DNA of 64,000 nt from CAVXFS01 sp963761115 (lineage in GTDB: Bacteria; Pseudomonadota; Gammaproteobacteria; Burkholderiales; Gallionellaceae). Position 1 is the first letter of the stretch, and each line of letters begins with the position of its first letter. The translations under genes and the position numbers were made by a program. The DNA lies in the NCBI GenBank assembly GCA_963761115.1, contig CAVXFS010000004.1:1-64000 (forward strand), given 5' to 3'. Shown here piece after piece: positions 50,706 to 60,244 of the stretch. Under the pieces are notes generated by a model that searched no databases, was not told where the DNA came from, and was given only the letters and a program-made list of their open reading frames with translations.

Positions 50706-52552
50706 TGTGCTTGCTCCATTCTGGTGTCCTTGGCATTCCACAATAATGCCACCCCGATCACGGACGCCAGCACCGAGGCGGCGAACACCGCGATCTTGGC
50801 GACCGCGAAATCGCCGGCAACCGGAAACGCCTGGCCGGCGATGAACAGCGACATCGTGAAGCCGATGCCGGCCAGTGCACCGGCGCCGCAGAGTTGCCGC
50901 CAGGAATAAGCGTCAGGCTTGTGTGCCAGCCCCAGCTTGACAGCCAGCACCGAGGCCAGCATGAACCCGAGCGGCTTGCCGATGACCAGGCCCGCGATGA
51001 TCGCGCATACCAGCATGCCGTGCTGGCTAAACACGTCGGTGCTGATCGCGACACCTGCGTTGGCCAGCGCGAAGATCGGCAACACGACATAGCTCGATCG
51101 CGGCGCGACGGTGCGCAGCATGCGGTCTGCCGGGGATTCGAGCCGGTCGTGGATCGCATCCAGCGCCTCCAGCGCCGGGGTGGACGGGCCACTGCGATAT
51201 TGCTCCCCGCCGTGCTGGGCTTCGCTGGTCAGGATCGACTCGGCCTGCATTGCCAGGGTCTTGTAATCGGGCGGCGGGCGCGTCGGGATCAACGCGGCGA
51301 GGATGACGCCGGCCAGCGTGGCGTGCAGACCGCCGGCATGCACGCAGGCCCATAACACAACCCCGGTCAGGATATAGGGCGAGACGCGATAGATGCCGGA
51401 GCGATTCATCAACACCAGCACAGCGGTCAGTGCGACGGCGGCAGCCAGATACTCGAGGTGCAACGCGCCGGAATAGAAGATCGCCACGACGAAGATCGCG
51501 CCGATGTCATCGACGATGGCGGCCGCGGTCAGGAAGATGCGCAGTTCCACCGGTACGCGCGCGCCCATCATCACGATCAGCGCCACCGCAAAGGCCGTAT
51601 CGGTAGCCATCGGCACGCCCCAGCCGATCGACCAGGGTCCCGCCGGGATCAACAGCAGATAGATCAGCGCCGGCACCGCCATGCCGCCGATCGCGGCCGC
51701 GATCGGCAATGCCGCCGCGCGCCGGCTGGCGAGGTGGCCGACGGTGAACTCGCGCTTGATCTCGAGCCCGACGACGAGAAAGAAGATCGTCAGCAATGCA
51801 TCGTTGACCCAGTGCAGCAACGACATGCGGAAACCGTGATCGCCGAATGCGAGCCCGAGATCGGTATGCCAGAAGGCCTCGAAATCGCGGCCCAGTCCCG
51901 AATTGGTCAGGCCGATGGCCAGCAGCGTGGCCAGCAGCAGCAACACGCCGGTCGACGGCGCCCAACTGGCGAAGGTCAATGCCGCCGTGCGTACGCGATG
52001 GCCGAGCGAGCCGAGCATCGCGTCGGTGAACGAGCTCTCGTCCCAGGGCCCGTCGTAACGCCGTCCATTGATGAAGAAGGTCGGGGTGAAACGCACGCCG
52101 CTGGCACGCGCGCTGTCGATGTCGAGGTCCACCCGCTGCCTGGCGCGTTCGGCAACCGCGCGTGACGTTCCTGCATCCAGCCCGGGCAGGCCGAGGGTGT
52201 TGGCGACGGCGCGCAGGTCGTCCTCCGACAGCGAATCCGACCGCGTCATCAGCGCGACATGCGCGTCCCAGAATTGCTCGTGAGTCGGTGCGGATTCGGC
52301 GAGCTCGGCCGCAGGCCGCGCGATATCGCTGCCGGACAGCGGCTTGTGCCGGAACACATAGCGCAGGCGGTCGCCAAGCTGGCCGCGCACTTCGGTGATG
52401 CGCTCATTGGCCGCGCGACAGTGGGGGCACGCATAACTGCCGTATTCGACCAGCGTGATCGGCGCATGCTTCGGCCCGAGGACATGATCCAGCTCGTCGT
52501 CGACCGGACGGTCGAGACGAACGGAAGTTTCTGCAGATGGATTTTCGGACAT
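50702..52552 (-). CDS. DsbA-like thioredoxin domain fused to NhaA sodium/proton antiporter
   Basis: The 616-residue protein has two parts. Residues about 15-185 form a DsbA-type thioredoxin fold with CPHC (42-45) and cis-Pro TPTF (156-159), with no signal peptide. Residues about 195-610 form NhaA with some twelve membrane segments, the LEIKREF loop and the ion-binding Asp pair (D348-D349 in IVDDIGAI). NhaA exchanges sodium for protons. The thioredoxin part would sit in the cytoplasm if NhaA keeps its usual topology, where it could act as a redox switch. Such fusions occur in other bacteria. Confidence 0.92.
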   Translation of the reverse strand: MSENPSAETSVRLDRPVDDELDHVLGPKHAPITLVEYGSYACPHCRAANERITEVRGQLGDRLRYVFRHKPLSGSDIARPAAELAESAPTHEQFWDAHVALMTRSDSLSEDDLRAVANTLGLPGLDAGTSRAVAERARQRVDLDIDSARASGVRFTPTFFINGRRYDGPWDESSFTDAMLGSLGHRVRTAALTFASWAPSTGVLLLLATLLAIGLTNSGLGRDFEAFWHTDLGLAFGDHGFRMSLLHWVNDALLTIFFLVVGLEIKREFTVGHLASRRAAALPIAAAIGGMAVPALIYLLLIPAGPWSIGWGVPMATDTAFAVALIVMMGARVPVELRIFLTAAAIVDDIGAIFVVAIFYSGALHLEYLAAAVALTAVLVLMNRSGIYRVSPYILTGVVLWACVHAGGLHATLAGVILAALIPTRPPPDYKTLAMQAESILTSEAQHGGEQYRSGPSTPALEALDAIHDRLESPADRMLRTVAPRSSYVVLPIFALANAGVAISTDVFSQHGMLVCAIIAGLVIGKPLGFMLASVLAVKLGLAHKPDAYSWRQLCGAGALAGIGFTMSLFIAGQAFPVAGDFAVAKIAVFAASVLASVIGVALLWNAKDTRMEQAQ

Positions 52553-52596
52553 TCGCTATATCCCGGGTGACCGATCGACCATCAGCCGGGAAGCGG

Positions 52597-53199
52597 CTAT
52601 TCCCCGCCCCACCGCGGCACCAGTTCATGCGCCACCCCGAGATGATCGAGGATGCGCGCGACCACGAAATCGACGATGTCCTGCACGCGCTGCGGGTGAT
52701 TATAGAACCCCGGATTCGGCGGCAGGATCACCGCGCCGGCTTGTGCCAGGCGCAGCATGTTCTCCAGGTGGATGGCGGAGAACGGCGTCTCGCGCGGCAC
52801 CAGGATCAGCGGGCGTCTTTCCTTGAGTATCACGTCTGCCGCGCGGGTGATCAGATCGTCGCTGATGCCGCCGGCGATCTTGCCGAGCGTGCCCATCGTG
52901 CACGGGCAGACCACCATCGCATCGCCGGGATTGGAGCCGGAAGCCATCGGCGCGTACCAGTCGTCGCGCCCATATACGCGCAATTCGCCGCTGAACGTGC
53001 CGATGCGTTCGGCCAGCAGCTTCTCCGCGTCCTGCGGGCGGTTGGGCAGGGTGAAATCCAGCTCCTGCTTGGCGACGATCTGTGCGGCCTGCGAATACAC
53101 CAGCTGCACGCGCTGTCCGCCCTGCAGCAGGCATTCGAGCAGGCGCATCGCATAGGGCAGGCCGGATGCTCCGGTGAGGGCGAGGGTGATGGTTTTCAT
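52597..53199 (-). CDS. ubiX: Flavin prenyltransferase UbiX
   Basis: UbiX makes prenylated FMN, the cofactor of UbiD-type decarboxylases in ubiquinone synthesis. The 200-residue protein has ITLALTGASGLPYAMRLLE at the N-terminus, the CPCTMGTLGKIAGG region and RRPLILVPRETPFSAIHLENM, all characteristic. ATG at 53197-53199 gives the normal start. It overlaps nothing and is followed downstream by the NhaA fusion in the same direction. Confidence 0.95.
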   Translation of the reverse strand: MKTITLALTGASGLPYAMRLLECLLQGGQRVQLVYSQAAQIVAKQELDFTLPNRPQDAEKLLAERIGTFSGELRVYGRDDWYAPMASGSNPGDAMVVCPCTMGTLGKIAGGISDDLITRAADVILKERRPLILVPRETPFSAIHLENMLRLAQAGAVILPPNPGFYNHPQRVQDIVDFVVARILDHLGVAHELVPRWGGE

Positions 53200-53290
53200 G
53201 AGATTAGTTTGCCACATAACCAGCGACTTGGCTGGCGCCTTTTAGCAGCTTGGTCGAATGGCTAGTTGTTATATCAAAGAGCACAGTGTT

Positions 53291-53334
53291 CACAGAGGAA
53301 AAACATTAGGAGATTCATCTCTGTGTTCTCTGTG
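53291..53334. repeat. CACAGAG/CTCTGTG dispersed repeat hairpin
   Basis: CACAGAG (53291-53297) pairs with CTCTGTG at 53319-53325 and again at 53328-53334. The same words appear in dispersed intergenic repeats of many betaproteobacteria, and a looser relative (GGAACACAGGGTTCACAGGG) lies upstream of tpm near 31325. It fills the gap between ubiX and the Gx transporter gene. Confidence 0.5.
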
Positions 53335-53354
53335 GCCAAGGATTTTGTTGTTGT

Positions 53355-53960
53355 TCAGGTGCCTTCCCCGGCAAGTTTCGTGAAAGGTGCGTTCTTGTCC
53401 GCAAGGAAATGCGCAGCGATAAGGCCGTTGACGGTACCGAACACCAGCGCTGCGGTAGCGAAGATCGGGAACAGATAGGCGACACCCGCATTGGGGATCA
53501 GCCAGAAATACACTACCAGCAGTTGCCCGGCGATATGGGCGAAGGCGGCCAGGATGCTGTGCGTGACCGGGCCGAACCAGAGTCGGGGTAAGTGCATGCT
53601 TGCAGCCAGCACGGCGAGGCTGCACAGCGCGCCGCTGAAACTGAGGAAGAATCCGGGCGCGAGGAAATTGCCGAACAGCAGACTGCCCGCCACCACGCGC
53701 AGCAGCGATACCCAGGCCGCAGCGCGCCAACCGTAGCGCGCCAGCACGATCAGCGTGACGATGTTCGCCAGCCCCGGCTTTACCCCCGGCAACGGCGAGG
53801 GGATCGCCGCTTCCAGCACCGTCAGCCCAAGCGCCAGCGCCGCCATGCGCGCGATATGGTGATCTTCGGCGGTGGTAGCGAGCAGGATCGAGGAAGATTT
53901 TTCTACTCCCCACTTTCCACTTCCCACTTCCTTGGGCCTTTCAGTAGTTGAGACTGTCAT
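53355..53960 (-). CDS. Gx transporter family membrane protein
   Basis: A 201-residue membrane protein with five or six hydrophobic segments and the segments AIPSPLPGVKPGLANIVTL and AGSLLFGNFLAPGF, typical of the Gx transporter/'heptaprenyl diphosphate synthase component I' family, often found with NusG_II and Rnf/ApbE-type flavin genes. Residues 11-24 (EVGSGKWGVEKSSS) are encoded by a purine-rich GGGAAGTGGAAAGTGGGG repeat and look like an insertion. It overlaps the NusG_II gene by 20 bases. Confidence 0.82.
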   Translation of the reverse strand: MTVSTTERPKEVGSGKWGVEKSSSILLATTAEDHHIARMAALALGLTVLEAAIPSPLPGVKPGLANIVTLIVLARYGWRAAAWVSLLRVVAGSLLFGNFLAPGFFLSFSGALCSLAVLAASMHLPRLWFGPVTHSILAAFAHIAGQLLVVYFWLIPNAGVAYLFPIFATAALVFGTVNGLIAAHFLADKNAPFTKLAGEGT

Positions 53961-54318
53961 AAAGCTTCCTCCCCCCACTCAACTCCAGGCTCACCTGGTT
54001 AGGCAAACAGATGGCGACCTCGCCTGCCTGTTTCAGCCAGCCCTGGCGCACGCAGTACTGGCGCGGGCTGGGGTCTGCAGCGATTCGCGCCTGCCGCCCA
54101 TGGATGGCGATGCGGCTGAAGCCGAGCGGGCCGGGCACCTCGATGACCTGGTCGCGCGACAACGGCACGTCGCGGAATATCTTGCCGCCGCTGCGGATGA
54201 CTGCCCGGTCCGCCGCCCCACCTTGCCACAGCGTGAGGACGAGGAATATGGTGAACAGTGCGCCACACAGCAGCGTGAGCCAGTCGCCTGGTTTGAGGTG
54301 TTCGATTGGTGCTCGCAT
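53941..54318 (-). CDS. NusG domain II-containing protein
   Basis: A 125-residue protein with one N-terminal membrane segment (about 12-35) and a small beta-rich domain (VPLSRDQVIEVPGPLGFSRIAIHGRQARI, in parts) ending PRQYCVRQGWLKQAGEVAICLPNQV, matching the NusG_II (KOW-like) family. It is exported or periplasm-facing. It pairs with the overlapping Gx transporter gene, as in other genomes. The exact role is unknown; flavin or electron-transfer biogenesis is suggested only by co-occurrence. Confidence 0.82.
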   Translation of the reverse strand: MRAPIEHLKPGDWLTLLCGALFTIFLVLTLWQGGAADRAVIRSGGKIFRDVPLSRDQVIEVPGPLGFSRIAIHGRQARIAADPSPRQYCVRQGWLKQAGEVAICLPNQVSLELSGGRKLYDSLNY

Positions 54319-54406
54319 AAGGGTATCAAGATTCACGCAGGCGGAATGAAATAACCGGAAACTTGCAACAATGAACCCGGGCAGGAATTCTGCAATTCAC
54401 TTCGAT

Positions 54407-55060
54407 CTAGAATCCGACCACAAAAGAGTTGCCTTGCTGCCACATGGCGGCATTCCACAACGGGAATGCCTCGCTTTTTCTCCATCCGGTCGAACAAATC
54501 AGACATACCATGGTGTTCGGGTATTCGATCGATATGCTATCGACCATGCCTTTCCACCACAACGGGTGACGTACGGTGATATGCGCGTTTTCCCCATTGG
54601 GCAATTTGGCGGCAGCCGGGTAGCAGGCGACGTTAAGAACCAGCAGTTTCGTCGTATGCGAGAACATGTCGCGCAGCACGGCGGGCACATCTGTAATGAA
54701 AATATGCTCCAGCACGTCGAATGAAACGACGCAGTCAACGGATTGTCTTTCGTCCAGCCCCCTGGCCGGCTCATAGCGGTATGCATGCTGCAGCTTGAAA
54801 TAATCTGTCGCTGATTGACCGGAGGCCTCATCAAAGCCGGTGGCGCGCCAATCGGAGCCACCACATCCATAGTCGAGGACCGTTGAAATGCCGTGGTCGC
54901 TGAACAACTGGAGTATCTGAGCCCGGTACGGCCTGAGTTCAAAGTCACTGAAGGCGACTTGGACGCGTTGCTGATCGACACGATCATAGCCGTCCCTGGC
55001 CATGATCTCATACAGCTGTATCAGCATCTGTCCTTTTTTACTGAATTCTGGCACTCCCAT
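54407..55060 (-). CDS. Class I SAM-dependent methyltransferase
   Basis: The 217-residue protein has the SAM loop VLDYGCGGSDW (about 61-71) and the motif SFDVLEHI near 113. The substrate cannot be told. Similar proteins occur in polysaccharide and surface-modification clusters. It stands alone between NusG_II and rapZ with its own spacing on both sides. Confidence 0.82.
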   Translation of the reverse strand: MGVPEFSKKGQMLIQLYEIMARDGYDRVDQQRVQVAFSDFELRPYRAQILQLFSDHGISTVLDYGCGGSDWRATGFDEASGQSATDYFKLQHAYRYEPARGLDERQSVDCVVSFDVLEHIFITDVPAVLRDMFSHTTKLLVLNVACYPAAAKLPNGENAHITVRHPLWWKGMVDSISIEYPNTMVCLICSTGWRKSEAFPLWNAAMWQQGNSFVVGF

Positions 55061-55168
55061 TTTTATTCTTCCTTGACACCCGTTTTACTGGCTGGTTTCC
55101 CCATCCGCAATTCCACGATACTCGAACAAGTTTATCATGCCACCGTACTCAATGGATTTGTGCGAATC

Positions 55169-56017
55169 TCAACGGGATGTATTGTCGAGTTCGCGATGGC
55201 GCAGCAGCACTTGCTGTTGCGTGCCGAAATGCTGCGCCAGTTTTTCCGCCAGGTAGACCGAGCGGTGCTGCCCGCCGGTGCAACCGATCGCCACCGTGAG
55301 GTAACTGCGGTTGTCGGCAATGAAGCTGGGCAGCCATTCCTGCACGAAGTTGCGGATATCCTCGTACATTTTTTGCGTCAACGGCGCGCGCTCCAGAAAT
55401 TCGCTCACCGCTGCATCGCGACCGGTGAGTGATCGCAGTTGCGCATCGTAATGCGGGTTGGGCAGGCAGCGCACGTCGAACACGAAATCGGCGTCGAGCG
55501 GGATACCGTTCTTGAAGCCGAACGACTGGAACAGCAGGGTGAGGCGGGCGCGGTCGACCGCGATGAAATCGCGCACCCATGCGCGCAGGGCGTTGGCGCC
55601 GAGCTCGCTGGTGTCGATGTGGTGGCCGATGTTGCCGATCTCGGCCAGCAATTCGCGCTCGCGCTGCACGCATTCGGGCAGGGTCAGCTTGTCGTCGCTG
55701 AGCGGATGGCGGCGGCGCGTTTCGGAATAGCGCTTCACCAGCGTCTCGGTCTGCGCGTCGAGGAACAACAGATGCACGTCGACGCCTCGCTGCTTGAACT
55801 GCTCGATGTAATGCGGCAGCTGCTGTACGCTGCCGCCACTGCGCACGTCGATGCTGACGGCAACATGTGTATTGCCGGACTGACGCAGGTTTTCCATCAA
55901 TGCGGGCAGCAGTTCGGCAGGCAGGTTGTCCACGCAGTAATAGCCGCTGTCTTCCAGCATGCGCAGCGCCACGCTTTTGCCGGAGCCGGAGAGTCCGCTG
56001 ATCAGGAAGAGTTGCAT
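55169..56017 (-). CDS. rapZ: RNase adapter / nucleotide-binding protein RapZ
   Basis: The 282-residue protein begins MQLFLISGLSGSGKS with the P-loop and ends in a conserved VAIGCTGGQHRSVYL region followed by a His/Arg-rich tail. RapZ binds glucosamine-6-phosphate and guides RNase E to the GlmZ RNA in enterobacteria; in betaproteobacteria it is found with hprK and ptsN, as here. It is intact and full length. Confidence 0.95.
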   Translation of the reverse strand: MQLFLISGLSGSGKSVALRMLEDSGYYCVDNLPAELLPALMENLRQSGNTHVAVSIDVRSGGSVQQLPHYIEQFKQRGVDVHLLFLDAQTETLVKRYSETRRRHPLSDDKLTLPECVQRERELLAEIGNIGHHIDTSELGANALRAWVRDFIAVDRARLTLLFQSFGFKNGIPLDADFVFDVRCLPNPHYDAQLRSLTGRDAAVSEFLERAPLTQKMYEDIRNFVQEWLPSFIADNRSYLTVAIGCTGGQHRSVYLAEKLAQHFGTQQQVLLRHRELDNTSR

Positions 56018-56045
56018 GGTTTATATTGGTTGGTAGTTAGTCATT

Positions 56046-56117
56046 AGACGTTAGTCGTTAGCTGGTTATTGTCCGCTATGCGGGCTTCTGTTTGCTAGCG
56101 ACTAGCGTCTAACGTCT
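56046..56117. repeat. Imperfect palindromic repeat between rapZ and hprK
   Basis: AGACGTTAG (56046-56054) is a perfect inverted copy of CTAACGTCT (56109-56117). The stem extends inward with GTCGTTAGC against GCTAGCGAC (8 of 9). The core AGTCGTTAG is shared with the palindrome at 17423-17496 inside the oxidoreductase gene, so both may belong to one dispersed family. Confidence 0.6.
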
Positions 56118-56121
56118 GTTT

Positions 56122-57063
56122 TTAACTGTTTTCCTGCATGATCTGTTCGTGGCGGCTGATGAATTCCTGCATGGTATCGATGCCGCGTTGCTGCAGGACG
56201 AAGTTGCGCGCAGCGGCTTCCACCATTACTGCGAGGTTGCGACCGGCCACTACCGGGATGGTGACTGTGCTGATTTTCACGCCGAGGATTTCCTGGTGGC
56301 TGGCGTTGATCGGAAGTCGTTCCAGTTGAGATACATCTCCTCCGGGCGGACGTTCCAGGTGGACAATCAGCTTCAGTCCTTTTTTGCGCCGGACCGCGGT
56401 TTCGCCGAACATAGTGCGGATGTTGAGCACACCGAGTCCGCGCACTTCCAGGAAATTGCGCAACAATTCTGGGCAGCGCCCTTCCAGCGTCTCCGGCGAG
56501 ACGCGGAACAACTCGGTGATGTCGTCCGCAACCAGGCCGTTGCCGCGCGTGATCAGTTCCAGCCCCAGTTCGCTCTTGCCCACGCCGCTGTCGCCAGTGA
56601 TCAGCACACCCACGCCCAGCACGTCGAGGAATACGCCATGGATGGTGGTCGTTTGCGCCAGCGCCTTGACGATGTAATGGCGCATCAGCCACATCAGGTG
56701 CACGCTGGGCTGGGGTGAGTGAAACAACGGGGTATGCGTGCGGTCGGCGTAAGCGATCAGTTGCGGCGGGATTTCCGCATTGCCCGCCACTACCAGGCAC
56801 AGCGAACCGCCGCGTTCCAGTTGCGCCAGCGCTTCATCGAAGGCGTCGGCCGAGAGCGAGCGCAGATAATCGAACTCGGTGTCACTCGCCACCTGCACCC
56901 AGTTCGGATGGATCAGGTTGAGATGCCCGATCAGCCCCTTGTTCGAGGCGTCGACCTTGTCGCTGTCGAGTATCTTGGCGCCGCCGCCGGTGCCGGCAAC
57001 CCAGGTCAGCGCCAGCCGTTCCTGCTTGTCCTGGAACAGTTGCTGGATGTTGACCTGTGCCAT
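56122..57063 (-). CDS. hprK: HPr kinase/phosphorylase
   Basis: HprK phosphorylates HPr on a serine and also removes the phosphate. The 313-residue protein has the P-loop GDSGVGKSE (about 153-161), the capping-Lys region and the HprK signature LEVRGLGVLNIRTMFG (about 203-218). ATG at 57061-57063 (MAQVNIQQLF) is the natural start; a longer frame reads into ptsN. It is four bases after ptsN in the same operon. Confidence 0.95.
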   Translation of the reverse strand: MAQVNIQQLFQDKQERLALTWVAGTGGGAKILDSDKVDASNKGLIGHLNLIHPNWVQVASDTEFDYLRSLSADAFDEALAQLERGGSLCLVVAGNAEIPPQLIAYADRTHTPLFHSPQPSVHLMWLMRHYIVKALAQTTTIHGVFLDVLGVGVLITGDSGVGKSELGLELITRGNGLVADDITELFRVSPETLEGRCPELLRNFLEVRGLGVLNIRTMFGETAVRRKKGLKLIVHLERPPGGDVSQLERLPINASHQEILGVKISTVTIPVVAGRNLAVMVEAAARNFVLQQRGIDTMQEFISRHEQIMQENS

Positions 57064-57067
57064 GTCT

Positions 57068-57523
57068 CTATGCCTGCCAGTCGCTGAACATCTGGTGGAT
57101 AGCAGCGGGGTCGTTGCTGGCCAGCAGCTGCTCGCGGAAGGTCTTGTCGCTGAACATCTGTGCCAGTTCGCCCAGCAATTGCAGGTGGATATCGGTGGCG
57201 CGTTCCGGCACCAGCAGCACGAATATGAGATTGACCGGTTGTCCATCCGGGGCATCGAACGGGATCGGGGTGTCGGTCTTGACAAAAGCAGCGACAGCGT
57301 CGCGCAGGTTCTTGATGCGTCCATGCGGAATAGCCACGCCCTGCCCGAGGCCGGTGGAGCCGAGCTTTTCGCGCGCGAACAGGCTGTCAAATACCTGGCT
57401 GCGCGCTATTTGCCGGTTGTTTTCGAACAGTATTCCCACGCGCTCGAATACGCGTTTCTTGCTGGTTGACTCGGCATCCAGCAGGACATTTTCGGACGGC
57501 AGGATTTGGCTAATCAGGTTCAT
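57068..57523 (-). CDS. ptsN: Nitrogen-regulatory PTS enzyme IIA
   Basis: The 151-residue EIIA-Ntr protein has the phosphorylated His in GVAIPHGR (about residue 66) and the LGLLVPERATDIH-like segment (VLLVPERATDIHLQLLGELAQMF in parts). It receives phosphate from Npr/HPr and regulates potassium transport and nitrogen functions. It is adjacent to hprK and lies upstream of rapZ in transcription order, part of the rpoN-linked PTS cluster. Confidence 0.95.
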   Translation of the reverse strand: MNLISQILPSENVLLDAESTSKKRVFERVGILFENNRQIARSQVFDSLFAREKLGSTGLGQGVAIPHGRIKNLRDAVAAFVKTDTPIPFDAPDGQPVNLIFVLLVPERATDIHLQLLGELAQMFSDKTFREQLLASNDPAAIHQMFSDWQA

Positions 57524-57594
57524 TGTTAACCTTAATCAGGAACGGGGAAGAGCAGCAACCTTGGCCAGATCCCAAAGGGATGGGGCAATTGCTC

Positions 57595-57613
57595 GCTCTC
57601 CCCGCTGGAGAGC
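57595..57613. other. Hairpin in the hpf-ptsN gap
   Basis: GCTCTCC (57595-57601) and GGAGAGC (57607-57613) form a perfect seven-base stem around CCGCT. No T-run follows on either strand, so it is not a standard terminator. It may be an RNA-processing hairpin between hpf and ptsN; nothing else is seen in this 199-base gap. Confidence 0.4.
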
Positions 57614-57722
57614 GTTGGGGATAACCAGCAATAAGGCTTGCGTCTGTTGCTGGCCCGGACGAATGGCTGGCGGTCATGTTGGAAGAATGGAGGAACGGCA
57701 TCTCCATGCGGCCCTGGACTGT

Positions 57723-58046
57723 TTATTCCGTGGCGGGCGGCTTGCCCGAATCATCATGGCGGCGCGCAGCGTGCTTCTCCTTGTGCTTGAGGATCTGGCG
57801 ATCCAGTATTTCCACCAGGCTGTCGATGGCGACATAAAGATTCGCGTCGTCAGCTTCCACGAAAATGGTCTTGCCGCTGATGTGTACATTCGCTTCGGCT
57901 TTCTGCTTCAGTTTTTCCACTGAAAGAATGACATTCACATCTATCACATTGTCAAAGTGGCGCTTTACCTTGTCGATTTTGCTTAGCACATGCTCGCGGA
58001 TGGCGGGAGTGATTTCCAGATGGTGTCCGCTGAGATTGAGGTTCAT
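57723..58046 (-). CDS. hpf: Ribosome hibernation promoting factor (short HPF/YfiA type)
   Basis: The 107-residue protein starts MNLNLSGHHLEITPAIREHV and has VKRHFDNVIDVNVILSVEKLK, the sigma-54 modulation/HPF fold that binds the 30S A and P sites in stationary phase. The ATG at 58044-58046 has a GGAG ribosome site just upstream and lies 16 bases after rpoN. The C-terminus is short, so it is not the long HPF form. Confidence 0.95.
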   Translation of the reverse strand: MNLNLSGHHLEITPAIREHVLSKIDKVKRHFDNVIDVNVILSVEKLKQKAEANVHISGKTIFVEADDANLYVAIDSLVEILDRQILKHKEKHAARRHDDSGKPPATE

Positions 58047-58062
58047 GGCATGCTCCTTTTGA

Positions 58063-59485
58063 TTAAAGTGTTTTACGAAGATTGACCGGGAGGATATGCA
58101 GCAACTCCCGGTATTTTGCCACGGTACGCCGGGCGACCAGTATGCCCTGCTGTGCCAGGATTTCAGACATGCGGCTGTCGGAGAGGGGGTGCGTCGCATC
58201 TTCCTCGCTGACCAGCTGCTTGATGAGTGCGCGGATGGCAGTGGATGAACAGGTGCCGCCGGCTTCGGTGGATACCCAGCTGCCAAAAAAATACTTGAGT
58301 TCATATATGCCGCGCGGGGTGAGCATGAATTTCTGTGTGGTGACGCGCGAGATGGTGGACTCGTGCAACTCCAGCTGGTCGGCGATCTCGCGCAGTACCA
58401 GGGGTTTCATCGCGATCTCGCCATGTTCGAAAAAGTGCCGCTGGCGCTCGACGATGGCCTGCGAGACGCGCAGGATGGTATCGAAACGCTGTTGCAGGTT
58501 CTTGATGAACCAGCGTGCTTCCTGCAATTGCCCGGCAAGTTGTTGCGCGTTCTTTTCGCCGCGCTGTTGCAGGATGTTGGCGTATAGCTGGTTGACGCGC
58601 AGGCGCGGCATCGCCTCCACATTGAGCCGCGCGCGCCAGACGCCCTTGTGGCGCTCGACCACCACATCCGGGATGACGTAGTCGGCGGTGCGATATTCGA
58701 ACTCGGCGCCGGGCTTGGGCTTGAGATGGACGATCAGGGATTGCGCGATGCGCAACATGTCATCGTTGCAGCGCAGCACTTTCCTCAGGTTGGCGAAATC
58801 GTGCGCCGCCAGCTTGTCCAGGTGATGGGTCGCGATCTGCAATGCAACTTCCCGTCCGGGCGTATCCTGCGGCAATGCCTTGAGCTGCAGAGCCAGGCAT
58901 TCGCTCAGGTTGCGCGCGCCGATGCCGGGTTCGCCCAGGTTCTGCAGCTGCACCAGAGCGGTTTCCAGGTCGTCCAGGGTAATGTCCAGTTCGTCCGGCA
59001 ACAGTTCGGCGATCTCTTCGAGGGTTGCGACAGGTATCCGTTATCGTCCAGCGCATCGATCAACAGGCCGATTATGCTGCTTGTCGCCTATCGTCCATCT
59101 GGTTGAGACTGAGCTGCAGGATCAGGTGTTCACGCAGGCTGGGGCTGGAGGCGATGATTTCTGCATGTGGTTCGTCTTCATCATCCGGTGAACTGGCGGC
59201 CGGAAAAGGAAACTTCCCCCCATTCTTCGTTGTTGGTTTGCGGCGGCTTTTCGTCGCCTGAGTCATCGCCTGTGGTGGTCGAAGCCGGCGATGGATTGCG
59301 GTCGCTTCATAGGAGTATATGGAGGCGTCATCGTCGTCCCGCTCCAGCAGGGGATTTTCTTCCAGCAGGCGCGCCACTTCCTGGTTCATCTCGAGCGTGG
59401 AGAGTTGCAATAGCTTGATCGACTGCTGCAACTGCGGCGTCAGCGTCAAATGCTGGGATTGTCTGAGTTGTAATGCAGGTTTCAT
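58063..59485 (-). pseudogene. rpoN: RNA polymerase sigma-54 factor, broken by two one-base deletions
   Basis: The N-terminal activator-binding region (LQLRQSQHLTLTPQLQQSIKLLQLS) and the C-terminal core-binding, HTH and RpoN-box region (ARRTVAKYRELLHILP) are intact. Between them the frame is lost twice within about 60 bases: near 59073 (QAA then IIGLLIDALDDNGYLSQ in the next frame) and near 59030 (then LEEIAELLPDELDITL). Adding one base at each site restores a 474-residue protein of normal length. The rest of the gene is well conserved, so error in this short stretch is the simplest explanation. Confidence 0.85.
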
Positions 59486-59521
59486 TACTTTGAGTTTAGG
59501 AACAGGGGTAGCGGCTTGCGC

Positions 59522-60240
<719 letters not shown>

Positions 60241-60244
<4 letters not shown>

